DNA of 46,985 nucleotides from Candidatus Methanoperedens sp. (GCA_012026795.1 VEPM01000034.1:1-46985); one strand, 5' to 3'. Positions 1-8,170 are shown, counted from the first letter of the stretch. Numbers and translations are program-made. The notes: generated by a model from the letters alone, not told the origin.

Positions 1-101
1 GTTAAGCCTGTCAACGTTTTACACTGTACTAAGATGTGCGAACTCTCGGGAACTGTAAAAAGTCGCTATGCTCACTTATTTCAATTAAATTTTTTAAAAT
101 G

Positions 102-869
102 TTAATGTAAAATAATATATTTTGTTAATTCAGTAATCAAATCACCATAAAATATTGATACATAGAAACCCAGTGTTATTGGTATCATGAATGGCAAACC
201 AGGTGTAACCCATACATCCTTGATCAAATCAAAATCATTATCAGACATTTTCTTAAGTTCATTTATCACATTATCATCAATTTCTAAGCCGCCCCGTTTA
301 AAATAAAATTTGATACTATTATTTACCTTTTCAAATCCTTCGATCATTCTAATGTGCTTTTTATTTGAAAGTTCGCTGATCCTCGTCTTATAACCTATGA
401 ACGCATATAATGGTTTGTCGATATGCAGACCCATTTTTGAAACATTATAAATGGCGAGGATTAAAGGAACAACGATCGTAAGAAGCACTGCATTCTCAAA
501 TATCCCGAATGAAAATAAATTACTGAATAGCGGTAAGGGTTCATTAAGAGGGAAATCATATCCAAATAAACTAAAATCCGGATATGATGGAAAGAATAAA
601 GATAAGACGATAAGTGATTTTGCGTCAGCTCCTCCAAATACACCAATCTGGAATAAAAGATACACAAAAATGAAGATCAATCCTGTAGAAATAAACATCA
701 GAAATAAATAATCAATTCCGTGAAACCAGATGTCATAAGCAATAAAAAGAGATCCTCCTACAAGCATCACCAGCCATAATTTATTTGTAACGCGGCGGGT
801 TTTGATATCTGAATAACATGAATATAGTAAAAAAGGCGTACAGAACAATATCTTCAATATATATAGCAT
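102..869 (-). CDS. Archaeal type IV prepilin peptidase (A24/PibD-like)
   Basis: Membrane aspartic protease that would cleave class III signal peptides from pilins or archaellins. The two expected catalytic aspartates are visible: D21 in the motif SDIKTRRVTN at the end of the first membrane helix, and D82 in FGGADAK, the archaeal form of the GxGD motif. Several hydrophobic segments follow (about residues 34-45, 55-75, 85-95, 125-145), and a soluble stretch precedes a final hydrophobic segment at the C terminus. I place the start at the internal ATG at 869 (255 aa), because the longer frame adds a polar N terminus that runs to within 6 bp of the tRNA and pushes the first helix inward. No pilin gene lies nearby, so its substrates are encoded elsewhere. 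Family assignment is solid; whether it serves pili or archaella cannot be told. Confidence 0.88.
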   Translation of the reverse strand: MLYILKILFCTPFLLYSCYSDIKTRRVTNKLWLVMLVGGSLFIAYDIWFHGIDYLFLMFISTGLIFIFVYLLFQIGVFGGADAKSLIVLSLFFPSYPDFSLFGYDFPLNEPLPLFSNLFSFGIFENAVLLTIVVPLILAIYNVSKMGLHIDKPLYAFIGYKTRISELSNKKHIRMIEGFEKVNNSIKFYFKRGGLEIDDNVINELKKMSDNDFDLIKDVWVTPGLPFMIPITLGFYVSIFYGDLITELTKYIILH

Positions 870-958
870 ATTCTTTTCATTGTTTTTTATACATATAAAA
901 TTATGTGAGTCTAAAGGCAAACTATTTAGACGAAAATACCAATATACCCACACTTTAT

Positions 959-1032
959 GCCGTCGTGGCTTAGCCCGGCAAAGCGGCTGATTCGTAATCA
1001 GCAGATCGAGGGTTCAAACCCCTCCGGCGGCT
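959..1032 (+). tRNA. tRNA-Thr (anticodon CGT)
   Basis: A full cloverleaf can be drawn by eye. The acceptor stem pairs 959-965 with 1025-1031 (one G-U), and U1032 is the discriminator. The anticodon stem pairs 986-990 with 998-1002 and encloses the 7-base loop TTCGTAA, giving anticodon CGT (993-995), which reads ACG. The T stem pairs 1008-1012 with 1020-1024 around TTCAAAC. There is no intron and no encoded CCA; TTTA follows directly. Confidence 0.96.
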
Positions 1033-1036
1033 TTAA

Positions 1037-1044
1037 TTTATAAA
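1037..1044 (+). promoter_or_regulatory. Probable TATA box for the SNF2-SWIM-dinB genes
   Basis: TTTATAAA lies 45 bp before the SNF2 start codon. Transcription starting about 25 bp downstream would give a leader of about 20 nt without a clear Shine-Dalgarno site. It sits immediately after the tRNA 3' end. Position is seen; function is inferred. Confidence 0.4.
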
Positions 1045-1088
1045 AACAAACATTTATTACACAAAACATATGAGTATATTTGTATTAA

Positions 1089-4000
1089 ATGATCGTCTTA
1101 CATGGAACGTGGAAACCATCTGCTTCACTAAAGGAACAAGGGGGCTTCTTCTTATGGGGCGAGACTTCATCATCAGCTAAATTAAAGCGCAGGGGACGTC
1201 CCAGGGAGAGGAGAGAGACTTCTCATCCATTTCAGGCTTCAAAGGATGACATTCTCAAAATAATCACATTACTTGATCCCGCAAACAATGTTATTAAAAA
1301 TGCGTGGCAGGATAGCGCATTCATAACACTTCCCTCTATTTCAAATTCTCCACAGGCTTCTCCCGACCTGATTAAGGAAGATGACAGCGAAAATGGAAAC
1401 GGGAAAGTCACTCTGGCAGAATGGAAAATAGACGGTTTAAGCCTTCCTCCGGAAGATGCGGTTTCGCTTTTAACAGTGCTTTCTGGCTTCTGGACAGGAA
1501 TCGATGATTTTGCTATCGGGACAGACTTTAGGTACTGGAGCAAAGTCTCAAAGTTTTCAATGGAACTTATGTCAAAACAGCATTTCGTCCCCGGACTTGT
1601 TTCATCCGATAAAAACGGTCAGAGCTTTGCACGATGGCAGTATGTGCTCAATGACCAGGACGATATGATACGCATGTCAATGCTTGCCCGCGGAATGCCA
1701 CCAATTTGCAGATCGATCCTCTTAAATGGATCACCAAACAATCCCGAAGCATTATTATCTGATTATATAAACTCGGCTGTGGATGGGTGCATCCGGCGAT
1801 GGATCCCTATTTCTGAAATCCGGTCTAAAACATCAAGCATCTCATCAGCATGGTTAGAATCCCTTTCAACAGGCCAACCCATAAAAACCAATACACATGG
1901 ACTAAAAAACCTGTCTGAAGGAATAAGATCATGGGGCAGACCAATATACGAAGTAGAGAGATCCGGATTTCGCACATGTTTTCGTCTCGATCCACCTGCA
2001 CCGGATGTTGATGATAGCTGGAGCCTTCGGTATTTCCTCCAGGCATCGGATGACCCGAGCCTTCTTGTTCCGGCAGATGACGTCTGGAGAGAATCTCGTG
2101 ATACGCTCTCATTCCTGAAACGAAAATTCGACCACCCTCAGGAAAAACTTCTTGCTGACCTGGGAAAAGCCTCACGCTTATTCCTTCCGATTGAAGATAG
2201 CCTGAACGCGGCAAGGCCCGTTGCTGCAGAACTCAGGACGCAGCAGGCATATACATTTTTGAAAGAGGCGGCGCCCCTGCTATCTGAAAGCGGTTTTGGT
2301 GTTCTTATTCCACCATGGTGGAATAAAGGGGCAGCAAAGACACAGCTCGGGATAAAATTGAGCGTAAAACCAAAGCGCGAGCAAAAGACCGGAAAAGGAA
2401 TATTTACGTTTGATTCGATAATAAATTACAACTGGCAGCTTGCAGTTGGCGGTGAAGCCATAAGTGAAGAAGAATTTCAACATCTTTCAAGCCTCAAAGA
2501 GCCGCTTGTACGCATACGCGGGCAATGGGTGGAGCTCAAAAAAGATGAAATTGATGCCGCAATAAAATTCTTCAGGTCAAAAAATTCCGGTGAAATGAAG
2601 TTAAGTGAAGCCATGAAGCTAAGTATCGGACAGGGCGAGTCCGAAACAGGTCTTAAAATCTCTGGATTTGAGGCAAAAGGAAGCCTGTCCTCCCTGTTTG
2701 AACAATTATCCGGGCGCAAAGGAATAATGCAAATCCGACAGCCTGACAGTTTTAGCGGAGAACTTCGCCCCTATCAGGTGAAAGGTTTTTCATGGCTTGC
2801 ATTTTTGAGGCAGTATGGGCTTGGAGCATGCCTTGCTGATGATATGGGGCTTGGAAAGACCATTCAGCTCCTTGCCCTCTTATTAAAAGACAAGGAAGAA
2901 GGAAACAAAAGACCGACACTCCTTATATGTCCTACTTCTGTAGTCGGGAACTGGCAAAGGGAAGCAAAGAAGTTTGCCCCTTCTCTTCGCGTCCTTGTGC
3001 ATCACGGTATTAGCCGGAAGAAGAAAGAATTCATTAAAGAAGTTCCCAATTACGATCTTGTGATAAGCACTTATGCGCTTACACACAGGGACGAGGATGT
3101 GCTTGATAAGGTTGAATGGAATGGCGTAGTCCTTGATGAAGCGCAAAACATCAAGAACTCATCAACCAGGCAATCCCAGGCCGTGAGGCGGATAAAAGCC
3201 GGATATCGCGTTGCTCTTACCGGAACGCCTGTTGAGAACCGGTTGAGCGAGTTATGGTCCATCATGGAATTCCTGAATCCGGGTTATCTTGGCTCTGCTG
3301 CTGGTTTCAGAAGGACTTTTGCTCTTCCGATTGAGCGATATAATGATAAGGAAGCCGGATTGCGCCTGCGTAACATTATCACGCCTTTTGTGCTTCGCCA
3401 CCTGAAAACAGACTCTTCGATAATTAAAGACCTCCCCGATAAGATCGAAATCAAAGAACATTGCAACCTCACAAAGGAGCAGGCTACGCTCTATGAGGCG
3501 GTTGTAAAGGACATGCTAAGAAAGATCGAGAACTCTGAAGGAATCGAAAGAAAAGGTGCTGTGCTTTCTGCTCTTATGAGGCTCAAGCAGGTTTGCAACC
3601 ACCCGGCGCAGTTTCTTGGCGATGGCTCTTCCATCCCGGAGCGCTCAGGAAAGTTGAACCGGATAACCGGGATGCTTGAAGAAGTGCTGGCAGAAGGTGA
3701 TTCAGTCCTGATATTTACGCAGTTTGCCGAAATGGGCAGTATGCTAAAAGCTCATTTCCAGAAGGTTTTCGGGCAGGAGATACTCTTTTTGCATGGGGGG
3801 GTAAACCAGAAGCAAAGAGATCAGATGGTCATGCGGTTCTCGGAAAAAAATGGCCCAAGGATTTTCATACTCTCTCTAAAAGCAGGCGGTGTGGGTCTAA
3901 ATCTTATGCGTGCAAGCCATGTGTTCCATTTTGACAGGTGGTGGAACCCGGCAGTTGAGAACCAGGCTACAGACAGGGCTTTTCGTATCGGGCAGACAAA

Positions 4001-4187
4001 GAACGTACAGGTTCATAAATTCATCTGCGACGGGACGCTTGAAGAAAAGATAGATGAGATGATAGAGGTAAAGAAAGAGCTTGCAGAGAATATCATTGGT
4101 ACTGGTGAAGGATGGCTGACAGAGATGACTACCAGGCAGTTGAAGGAATTGTTCATGCTCAGACGCGAGGCGGTGGCTGATGAATAA
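1089..4187 (+). CDS. SNF2-family DNA-dependent ATPase/helicase
   Basis: Swi2/Snf2 (superfamily 2) translocase of the archaeal/bacterial Rad54-like type, 1032 aa. The N terminus MIVLHGTW...FFLWGE and the long region to about residue 560 fit the SNF2-associated N-terminal module of this subfamily. ATPase motifs follow: DDMGLGKT (584-591, Walker A), DEAQ (683-686), TGTP (711-714). The second RecA lobe includes FTQF (~870), LHGG and the motif VI sequence RAFRIGQ (963-969). The family moves along double-stranded DNA and remodels bound proteins. A SWIM zinc-finger gene starts 45 bp downstream and a translesion polymerase follows 8 bp after that, which suggests one transcription unit for repair or damage tolerance. 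The gene is intact. Its specific role is inferred. Confidence 0.93.
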   Translation: MIVLHGTWKPSASLKEQGGFFLWGETSSSAKLKRRGRPRERRETSHPFQASKDDILKIITLLDPANNVIKNAWQDSAFITLPSISNSPQASPDLIKEDDSENGNGKVTLAEWKIDGLSLPPEDAVSLLTVLSGFWTGIDDFAIGTDFRYWSKVSKFSMELMSKQHFVPGLVSSDKNGQSFARWQYVLNDQDDMIRMSMLARGMPPICRSILLNGSPNNPEALLSDYINSAVDGCIRRWIPISEIRSKTSSISSAWLESLSTGQPIKTNTHGLKNLSEGIRSWGRPIYEVERSGFRTCFRLDPPAPDVDDSWSLRYFLQASDDPSLLVPADDVWRESRDTLSFLKRKFDHPQEKLLADLGKASRLFLPIEDSLNAARPVAAELRTQQAYTFLKEAAPLLSESGFGVLIPPWWNKGAAKTQLGIKLSVKPKREQKTGKGIFTFDSIINYNWQLAVGGEAISEEEFQHLSSLKEPLVRIRGQWVELKKDEIDAAIKFFRSKNSGEMKLSEAMKLSIGQGESETGLKISGFEAKGSLSSLFEQLSGRKGIMQIRQPDSFSGELRPYQVKGFSWLAFLRQYGLGACLADDMGLGKTIQLLALLLKDKEEGNKRPTLLICPTSVVGNWQREAKKFAPSLRVLVHHGISRKKKEFIKEVPNYDLVISTYALTHRDEDVLDKVEWNGVVLDEAQNIKNSSTRQSQAVRRIKAGYRVALTGTPVENRLSELWSIMEFLNPGYLGSAAGFRRTFALPIERYNDKEAGLRLRNIITPFVLRHLKTDSSIIKDLPDKIEIKEHCNLTKEQATLYEAVVKDMLRKIENSEGIERKGAVLSALMRLKQVCNHPAQFLGDGSSIPERSGKLNRITGMLEEVLAEGDSVLIFTQFAEMGSMLKAHFQKVFGQEILFLHGGVNQKQRDQMVMRFSEKNGPRIFILSLKAGGVGLNLMRASHVFHFDRWWNPAVENQATDRAFRIGQTKNVQVHKFICDGTLEEKIDEMIEVKKELAENIIGTGEGWLTEMTTRQLKELFMLRREAVADE

Positions 4188-4232
4188 TTTAAAAACAATT
4201 GGAATTTGCGGTTGCCAGGAGTGGAGGGGATA

Positions 4233-5123
4233 ATGGCATACCGTGATGATTTCTGGGGAGGCTACACCTCTTCAAAACCCATAAAAGTGGAAGGCGGCAT
4301 CAAAGCAAAAAGCAAGCGAGACGGCATCGGCGACACATGGTGGTCAAAGCGCTGGGTCTCTGTGCTTGAATCGTTTGGCTGGAGCAACAGGCTTGAAAGA
4401 GGGAGAAGATATGCAAGAGGCGGGCAGGTACTTGGTTTTAAACTCACACCAGGAAAAGTCACAGCGCATGTGCAGGGTTCGGTATCTAAACCATATTCTG
4501 TCATGATAGAAATAAAACCGCTCACAGGCGAAGCGTGGGGAAAAGCCACGGAAGAGATGGCCCGGAAGGCGATATTTGCAGCAAAATTGCTGGCCGGTGA
4601 AATGCCGAAAAATATCGAAGAGGCATTTAAAGATGCGGGTGTACCTCTGTTTCCCGAATCTTCCAAAGATATCAAAACTGACTGTTCATGTCCTGATAGC
4701 GCAAATCCATGCAAGCATATAGCAGCAGTTTATTACATTCTGGCAGAAGAATTTGACCGCGATCCTTTCATGCTTTTTAACCTGAGAGGGCGGAAAAAAG
4801 AAGAAATCATGGTTTCACTTCGCCAAAAGCGGGTGGGAGAGGAGAAATCACAAGAACCCAAAAAAGAGGCTGAAAATGTAAAACCAGAAGAAACCCCTCT
4901 ATCAGTAGATGGTTTCTGGAGCGGCGGGGAACTTGAATCCTTCTCAGTCAACATATCCCATCCCGATGTGCCAGCCGCGATCATAAAGCGCCTGGGAACG
5001 CCGCAGTTCTGGGATAGCAAGGAAGATTTCAATAAGAAGATGGAAAAATATTATGAGGAGATCAGCCGGAAGGCCATTGAGACAGCTTATGGCGAAGCGG
5101 GGAAGACGAAAAAGATAAAATAA
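4233..5123 (+). CDS. SWIM zinc-finger protein
   Basis: 296 aa. It carries a clear SWIM motif, C151-x-C153-x6-C160-x-H162, within the stretch CSCPDSANPCKH. SWIM domains bind zinc and mediate DNA or protein contacts, and they often travel with SNF2 ATPases, as here. The N terminus MAYRDDFWGGY and the following WWSKRW segment are typical of SWIM partners of SNF2 enzymes. The C-terminal third is charged (KEAENVKPEE region) and ends in lysines. I use the ATG at 4233 because GGAGGGG at 4223-4229 stands just before it; an upstream TTG at 4206 has no such site. Likely a cofactor of the upstream ATPase (inference from adjacency). Confidence 0.85.
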   Translation: MAYRDDFWGGYTSSKPIKVEGGIKAKSKRDGIGDTWWSKRWVSVLESFGWSNRLERGRRYARGGQVLGFKLTPGKVTAHVQGSVSKPYSVMIEIKPLTGEAWGKATEEMARKAIFAAKLLAGEMPKNIEEAFKDAGVPLFPESSKDIKTDCSCPDSANPCKHIAAVYYILAEEFDRDPFMLFNLRGRKKEEIMVSLRQKRVGEEKSQEPKKEAENVKPEETPLSVDGFWSGGELESFSVNISHPDVPAAIIKRLGTPQFWDSKEDFNKKMEKYYEEISRKAIETAYGEAGKTKKIK

Positions 5124-5131
5124 GGTGATCC

Positions 5132-6226
5132 ATGTCAAATAATGAAATGAAATCCAGGATTATCCTGCATGTTGATATGGATTACTTTTTTGCCCAATGC
5201 GAGGAAAGAGAACATCCGGAACTAAAAGGAAAGCCTGTTGTCATTTGCGTCTACTCTGGGCGCGGAGGAGACTCTGGCGCTGTAAGCACGAGTAATTATG
5301 AAGCCAGGAAGTTGGGCGTAAAAGCGGGAATACCGATCAGCTATGCAAAGAAAATAGCTCCACAGGCAATATTCTTACCCGTAAACATGGAACTTTACCG
5401 CACGATATCTGATGATGTGATGGAGATATTGAAAGAATATTCTGAAAAAATTGAGCAGGAAAGTATAGATGAAGCATTTTGTGACCTGACAGGAAAAGTC
5501 AATGATTTTGAGGGGGCAAAATTGCTTGCCATACAGTTAAAAAATGAGATAAAACAGAAAGTCTCTTTGACATGTTCTGTCGGGATCGGGCCTAATAAAC
5601 TTATTGCCAAAGTTGCATCTGATTACAATAAACCCGATGGTCTGACTGTTGTGAGGCCAGAAGAGGTCTTACAATTCCTGGGACCTCTTAAAATTACTGA
5701 CCTGGTAGGGGTTGGTAAAAAGACCGGAGAAAGATTGAACGAACTTGGAGTGAAAAATATTGCAGATTTATCGAAACTCGCAGCAGATGAACTTGTCCGG
5801 GAGTTCGGACATGCGAAAGGTACCTGGTTGAAACAGGCTTCCCAGGGACTCGATGACTCGCCTGTTGAGGAGCGTTCTGGTACAGGACAGATTGGACGCA
5901 TAATCACGCTGAAGAAAAATACAAAAGATTTGAATACGATATTTGATGCGATCGATCAGCTTTCAAATGATATTCATATGAAACTGCAAGCAAGGAAGCT
6001 CAGTTTCAGGTCAGTCTCATTTATTGCTATTTCCCAGGACTTCAAAACCCACACCAAGAGCCATACACTATCCGCATCCTCAAAAGATGCCGGGACGATC
6101 AAAGCTCATGCCCATGAACTTGTGAAAGCATTTCTTGCAGAACATCCGTTTGCTCTCCGGCGGGTCGGGATAAGAGTTGCAAATCTGGAAGAAGAGAAAG
6201 GACAAAGAACGCTATGGGAGTTTTAA
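5132..6226 (+). CDS. dinB: DNA polymerase IV (Y-family translesion polymerase)
   Basis: 364 aa, usual DinB/Dpo4 length. Palm catalytic residues are visible: D15 and D17 in HVDMDYFFAQCE, and D113-E114 in SIDEAFCDL. A helix-hairpin-helix region (GVGKKTGERLNELGVKNIADL) and a little-finger domain follow. The last residues, QRTLWEF, match the core of a PCNA-interacting peptide (Q-x-x-L-x-x-F), as in other archaeal Y-family enzymes. Start is supported by AAGGTGATCC directly before ATG. It lies 8 bp after the SWIM gene and is probably co-transcribed with it and the SNF2 ATPase. It inserts nucleotides opposite damaged template bases. Confidence 0.95.
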   Translation: MSNNEMKSRIILHVDMDYFFAQCEEREHPELKGKPVVICVYSGRGGDSGAVSTSNYEARKLGVKAGIPISYAKKIAPQAIFLPVNMELYRTISDDVMEILKEYSEKIEQESIDEAFCDLTGKVNDFEGAKLLAIQLKNEIKQKVSLTCSVGIGPNKLIAKVASDYNKPDGLTVVRPEEVLQFLGPLKITDLVGVGKKTGERLNELGVKNIADLSKLAADELVREFGHAKGTWLKQASQGLDDSPVEERSGTGQIGRIITLKKNTKDLNTIFDAIDQLSNDIHMKLQARKLSFRSVSFIAISQDFKTHTKSHTLSASSKDAGTIKAHAHELVKAFLAEHPFALRRVGIRVANLEEEKGQRTLWEF

Positions 6227-6370
6227 TATATTCGTGGAGCGACATGCAGGACATTCAATATAACGGACAGGCAGCCCTTTAAATTTATTACCACAATCCC
6301 TGCAAATACATTCGTCCAGATGTATGTCTCTCAAAGCATTTATTTTATATTCGTCTCTGGCATTACTCAT
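6212..6370 (-). CDS. Small zinc-ribbon protein, 52 aa
   Basis: Short reading frame on the minus strand, convergent with dinB and overlapping its last 15 bp. The product begins MSNARDEYKINALRDIHLDE and contains C23-x2-C26 and C40-x2-C43 (CRDCGNKF ... ECPACRS), a rubredoxin/zinc-ribbon arrangement with knuckle spacing of 13. An extra cysteine is at 21. The paired CxxC knuckles, the basic residues between them and the lack of low-complexity sequence argue for a real gene. No strong ribosome binding site is visible (GAGTAAAAA before ATG). Function unknown; zinc or iron binding is inferred from the four cysteines. Confidence 0.6.
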   Translation of the reverse strand: MSNARDEYKINALRDIHLDECICRDCGNKFKGLPVRYIECPACRSTNILKLP

Positions 6371-6536
6371 TTTTTACTCTTTATGAGGATGAAATGGTAA
6401 ACTGCATATTTAATTCTTCGCCTTTTCATCAAAACTTGCATGGAGCGGAGTGTTGTGGAGCGAGCCAAGGTTTAAAGCAACAATTATTATTCTCTTGTTA
6501 TCAAATGCAGGAAGAGTCTTGCATCCTGAGAATCCT

Positions 6537-6560
6537 TTTTTAGATTCTGAAATCTAAAAA
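6537..6560. terminator. 10-bp palindromic hairpin, probable terminator
   Basis: TTTTTAGATT and AATCTAAAAA form a perfect 10-bp stem around the tetraloop CTGA. The A/T runs at both ends would give a U-tract on either strand. It lies 27 bp downstream of the minus-strand gene ending at 6587 and fits an end-of-transcript signal. Function is inferred. Confidence 0.55.
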
Positions 6561-6586
6561 TTCGGTTAGTTGAAATTCCAATTCAA

Positions 6587-6838
6587 TTATTTACAGCCTT
6601 TTTCCTTCCATTCTTTACCATACTTCATGCCCCAGGAAACCCACATAGCTCCGAGAATCGCTGTCGCCACGAGCAAGGCAACCAGAATAACAGCAATCTG
6701 CTGAAAAAGACTGAATGATGAAGCGAAAAATGCAACATAAATTATTGCAAAAATCAACAAGCCAAAGAAAACTATTATTGATATAACAACTTTTGATATG
6801 AGTTCAGGCGGAGTTTCCAAATTTTCATTAATGTCCAT
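6587..6838 (-). CDS. Small two-helix membrane protein, 83 aa
   Basis: Unrecognised family. The product starts MDINENLETPPELISKVV, then has two hydrophobic helices (about residues 16-40 and 47-70) and ends with a charged tail GMKYGKEWKEKGCK that includes a terminal Cys-Lys. The start at 6838 is set by GGGAGGG at 6848-6854. An in-frame TTG further up lies within this Shine-Dalgarno region and is unlikely. It stands alone, followed by a hairpin terminator. Both ends are predicted on the same side of the membrane. No function can be assigned. Confidence 0.65.
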   Translation of the reverse strand: MDINENLETPPELISKVVISIIVFFGLLIFAIIYVAFFASSFSLFQQIAVILVALLVATAILGAMWVSWGMKYGKEWKEKGCK

Positions 6839-6947
6839 ATTCAATATCCCTCCCAATTTCGGTTGATAGATAATAACTACAATATTAGTATTTAATTCTA
6901 ATACCTTATAAAATTAACTTCATACGTTAGCGGTTAAGAGAAAAATC

Positions 6948-7040
6948 ATGACACAGAACACGGATTGCACAGGTTCTCACGGAGACGTGCTTAAAAAATC
7001 TCTTTGCTCTCTGTGACCCCTGTGGTTTTGAATTTTCGGA
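6948..7040. repeat. Possible dispersed non-coding repeat
   Basis: The stretch beginning ATGACACAGAACACGGATTG and ending near CCTGTGGTTTTGAATTTTC has the wording of degenerate intergenic repeats that I recall from many microbial genomes (ACACGGAT..CACGGA and CTCTGTG..CCTGTGG). It differs in composition from its AT-rich flanks. Only one copy lies in this window, so the call rests on recollection, not on a repeat seen here. Confidence 0.25.
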
Positions 7041-7247
7041 TAGGTTCTTAATAGGAATCATAAAAAGATGTGTTATTAGCCATTAAATTCCTTAACCGAT
7101 ATTTGAATTGGGAAATGTACTTTGACTGATCACCCTTTTCAATGAGTGCAAATATTCGATATATGTCGCTATGAGCATAATTATCATGGTAATCATATTA
7201 TATAAGCAAAAATATTAATAGTATAATAACCATGTTAAATATGGAGT

Positions 7248-7429
7248 AGGGTTAAGCACTTAAAGTCTTTAGTAGCCTCAGTCTCTTTCGAAACATCGTT
7301 TAAATTAGGTGCTTAATCTTTACTACCTATCCTCTCGCCTTCATCAAACAAGAATTTAGGTAAAGAAATAGTTGGAGCGATTTGGATAGGATAGGATTGA
7401 TAAAAAAGTATTTTTATCTGCCCCAACTA
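7248..7429. other. Two adjacent hairpin blocks, possible structured RNA
   Basis: Block 1: 7248-7263 can pair with 7305-7320, including the 12-base arm TTAAGCACTTAA against TTAGGTGCTTAA (one G-U) and four more outward pairs. Block 2: an inner stem GATAAAAA/TTTTTATC (7399-7406 with 7411-7418, loop AGTA) nested within an outer stem TAGTTGG/CCAACTA (7369-7375 with 7423-7429). No gene overlaps them. They could be a small RNA, remains of a mobile element, or chance in AT-rich DNA. Confidence 0.3.
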
Positions 7430-7522
7430 CTATTCGTTAGTATGCGAATATAGTATTAAACATTTATGATCATTCCCAAAAAGTGATAATGGCTAAAATC
7501 CAGTATACTCCAATCAAAGCCA

Positions 7523-7795
7523 TTATAACTTAACACCTGAAATTAATTTGTATTTTTCCAGATATTTAAATCCTTTATCTGTCAGGGTCAGGAATTTCCT
7601 ATCATTATCGTCAGTAATTTCCTTGACCAGATCTTTTTCCAATAATTCATTTAAGCATTCTGAAAAACTTTGTGACGATAGATTTGAATGCCTGAGCAAT
7701 GGTGTTGGCCTTATGGAATTATGATGATTTCTAATAATATTTAGAATATCGAATATCATCTCGAGACGATCCCGTCTGCGCTTTATTTTGTCCAT
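7523..7795 (-). CDS. Archaeal winged-helix DNA-binding protein, 90 aa
   Basis: Small stand-alone winged helix of the archaeal 'predicted transcriptional regulator' type. A basic start MDKIKRRRDRLEMIFDIL is followed by a helix-turn-helix (RPTPLLRHSNLSSQSFSECL) and a wing ending in KFLTLTDKGFKYLEKY, the signature ending of this family. It overlaps the 3' end of the upstream membrane-protein gene by 13 bp, so the two are translationally coupled. Such membrane/winged-helix pairs recur in archaea. The target is unknown; a role in sensing at the membrane and local regulation is inferred. Confidence 0.75.
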   Translation of the reverse strand: MDKIKRRRDRLEMIFDILNIIRNHHNSIRPTPLLRHSNLSSQSFSECLNELLEKDLVKEITDDNDRKFLTLTDKGFKYLEKYKLISGVKL

Positions 7796-8007
7796 TTGGA
7801 CACCTTTTGGTAGATTATTCCTATAACTGCGATTGAAATTATCTGAAATACGGTTTGTAATTCAAATGGAATAAATCTTCGTGGACCCAGGGCGAGCAGG
7901 TTAACTATCCAGAACAGGAAAAACAGGACATACAAAATAAAAAGCTGGGAAATCTTTCTTGATCTGCTATAAAAATAAACAGCCATTAATATTGTAAAAA
8001 ACAGCAA
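7783..8007 (-). CDS. Small membrane protein, possibly damaged at its N terminus
   Basis: Up to 74 aa from a TTG at 8007, or 67 aa from an ATG at 7986. It has three hydrophobic segments (about residues 1-12, 19-40 and 52-64) and ends in IYQKVSKWTK. Family not recognised. In the same frame a better ATG lies at 8028, but its fourth codon is TAA (8017-8019), so the natural start may have been broken by a point mutation. The first helix begins right at the TTG, which fits a lost N terminus. It overlaps the following winged-helix gene by 13 bp and probably forms a pair with it. The left end of an insertion sequence is about 60 bp upstream, close enough to have displaced its promoter. Confidence 0.5.
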   Translation of the reverse strand: MLFFTILMAVYFYSRSRKISQLFILYVLFFLFWIVNLLALGPRRFIPFELQTVFQIISIAVIGIIYQKVSKWTK

Positions 8008-8120
8008 TACTGGTGGTTACCAATTCATAGTTTTGCCATTTAAACTTAACTGTTTGTTATGCTTGCAGTAGACCAGTGTAACGGTTACAATATGCGATAA
8101 AAACGATCTATAACTATTAT

Positions 8121-8170
8121 TGTTCATTCCCCCAATTTTATTTTAGTCAAAAGTAAGGGGGGAATGAACA
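8121..8170 (+). promoter_or_regulatory. Hairpin covering the transposase ribosome binding site
   Basis: TGTTCATTCCCCC (8121-8133) and its exact complement at 8158-8170 form a perfect 13-bp stem with a 24-nt loop. The right arm contains the only purine-rich site (AAGGGGGG, 8155-8162) and ends at the base before the TTG start at 8171. If transcribed, it would hide the ribosome binding site. Confidence 0.55.

Larger units (their letters stand above)
6839..7522. other. 684-bp gap without a convincing gene
   Basis: I see no coding region here. It holds the Shine-Dalgarno site and promoter of the small membrane gene, a repeat-like phrase at 6948-7040, and two hairpin-forming blocks at 7248-7320 and 7369-7429, each listed separately. 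Base composition is AT-rich outside the repeat-like phrase. Confidence 0.6.

Noticed and set aside
870-953. N-terminal extension of the prepilin peptidase
   Set aside because: It adds a polar stretch before the first membrane helix and ends 6 bp from the tRNA; the internal ATG at 869 fits the family.
2883-3146. Several minus-strand frames within the SNF2 gene
   Set aside because: They lie fully inside a gene with complete helicase motifs and show no family features or ribosome binding sites.
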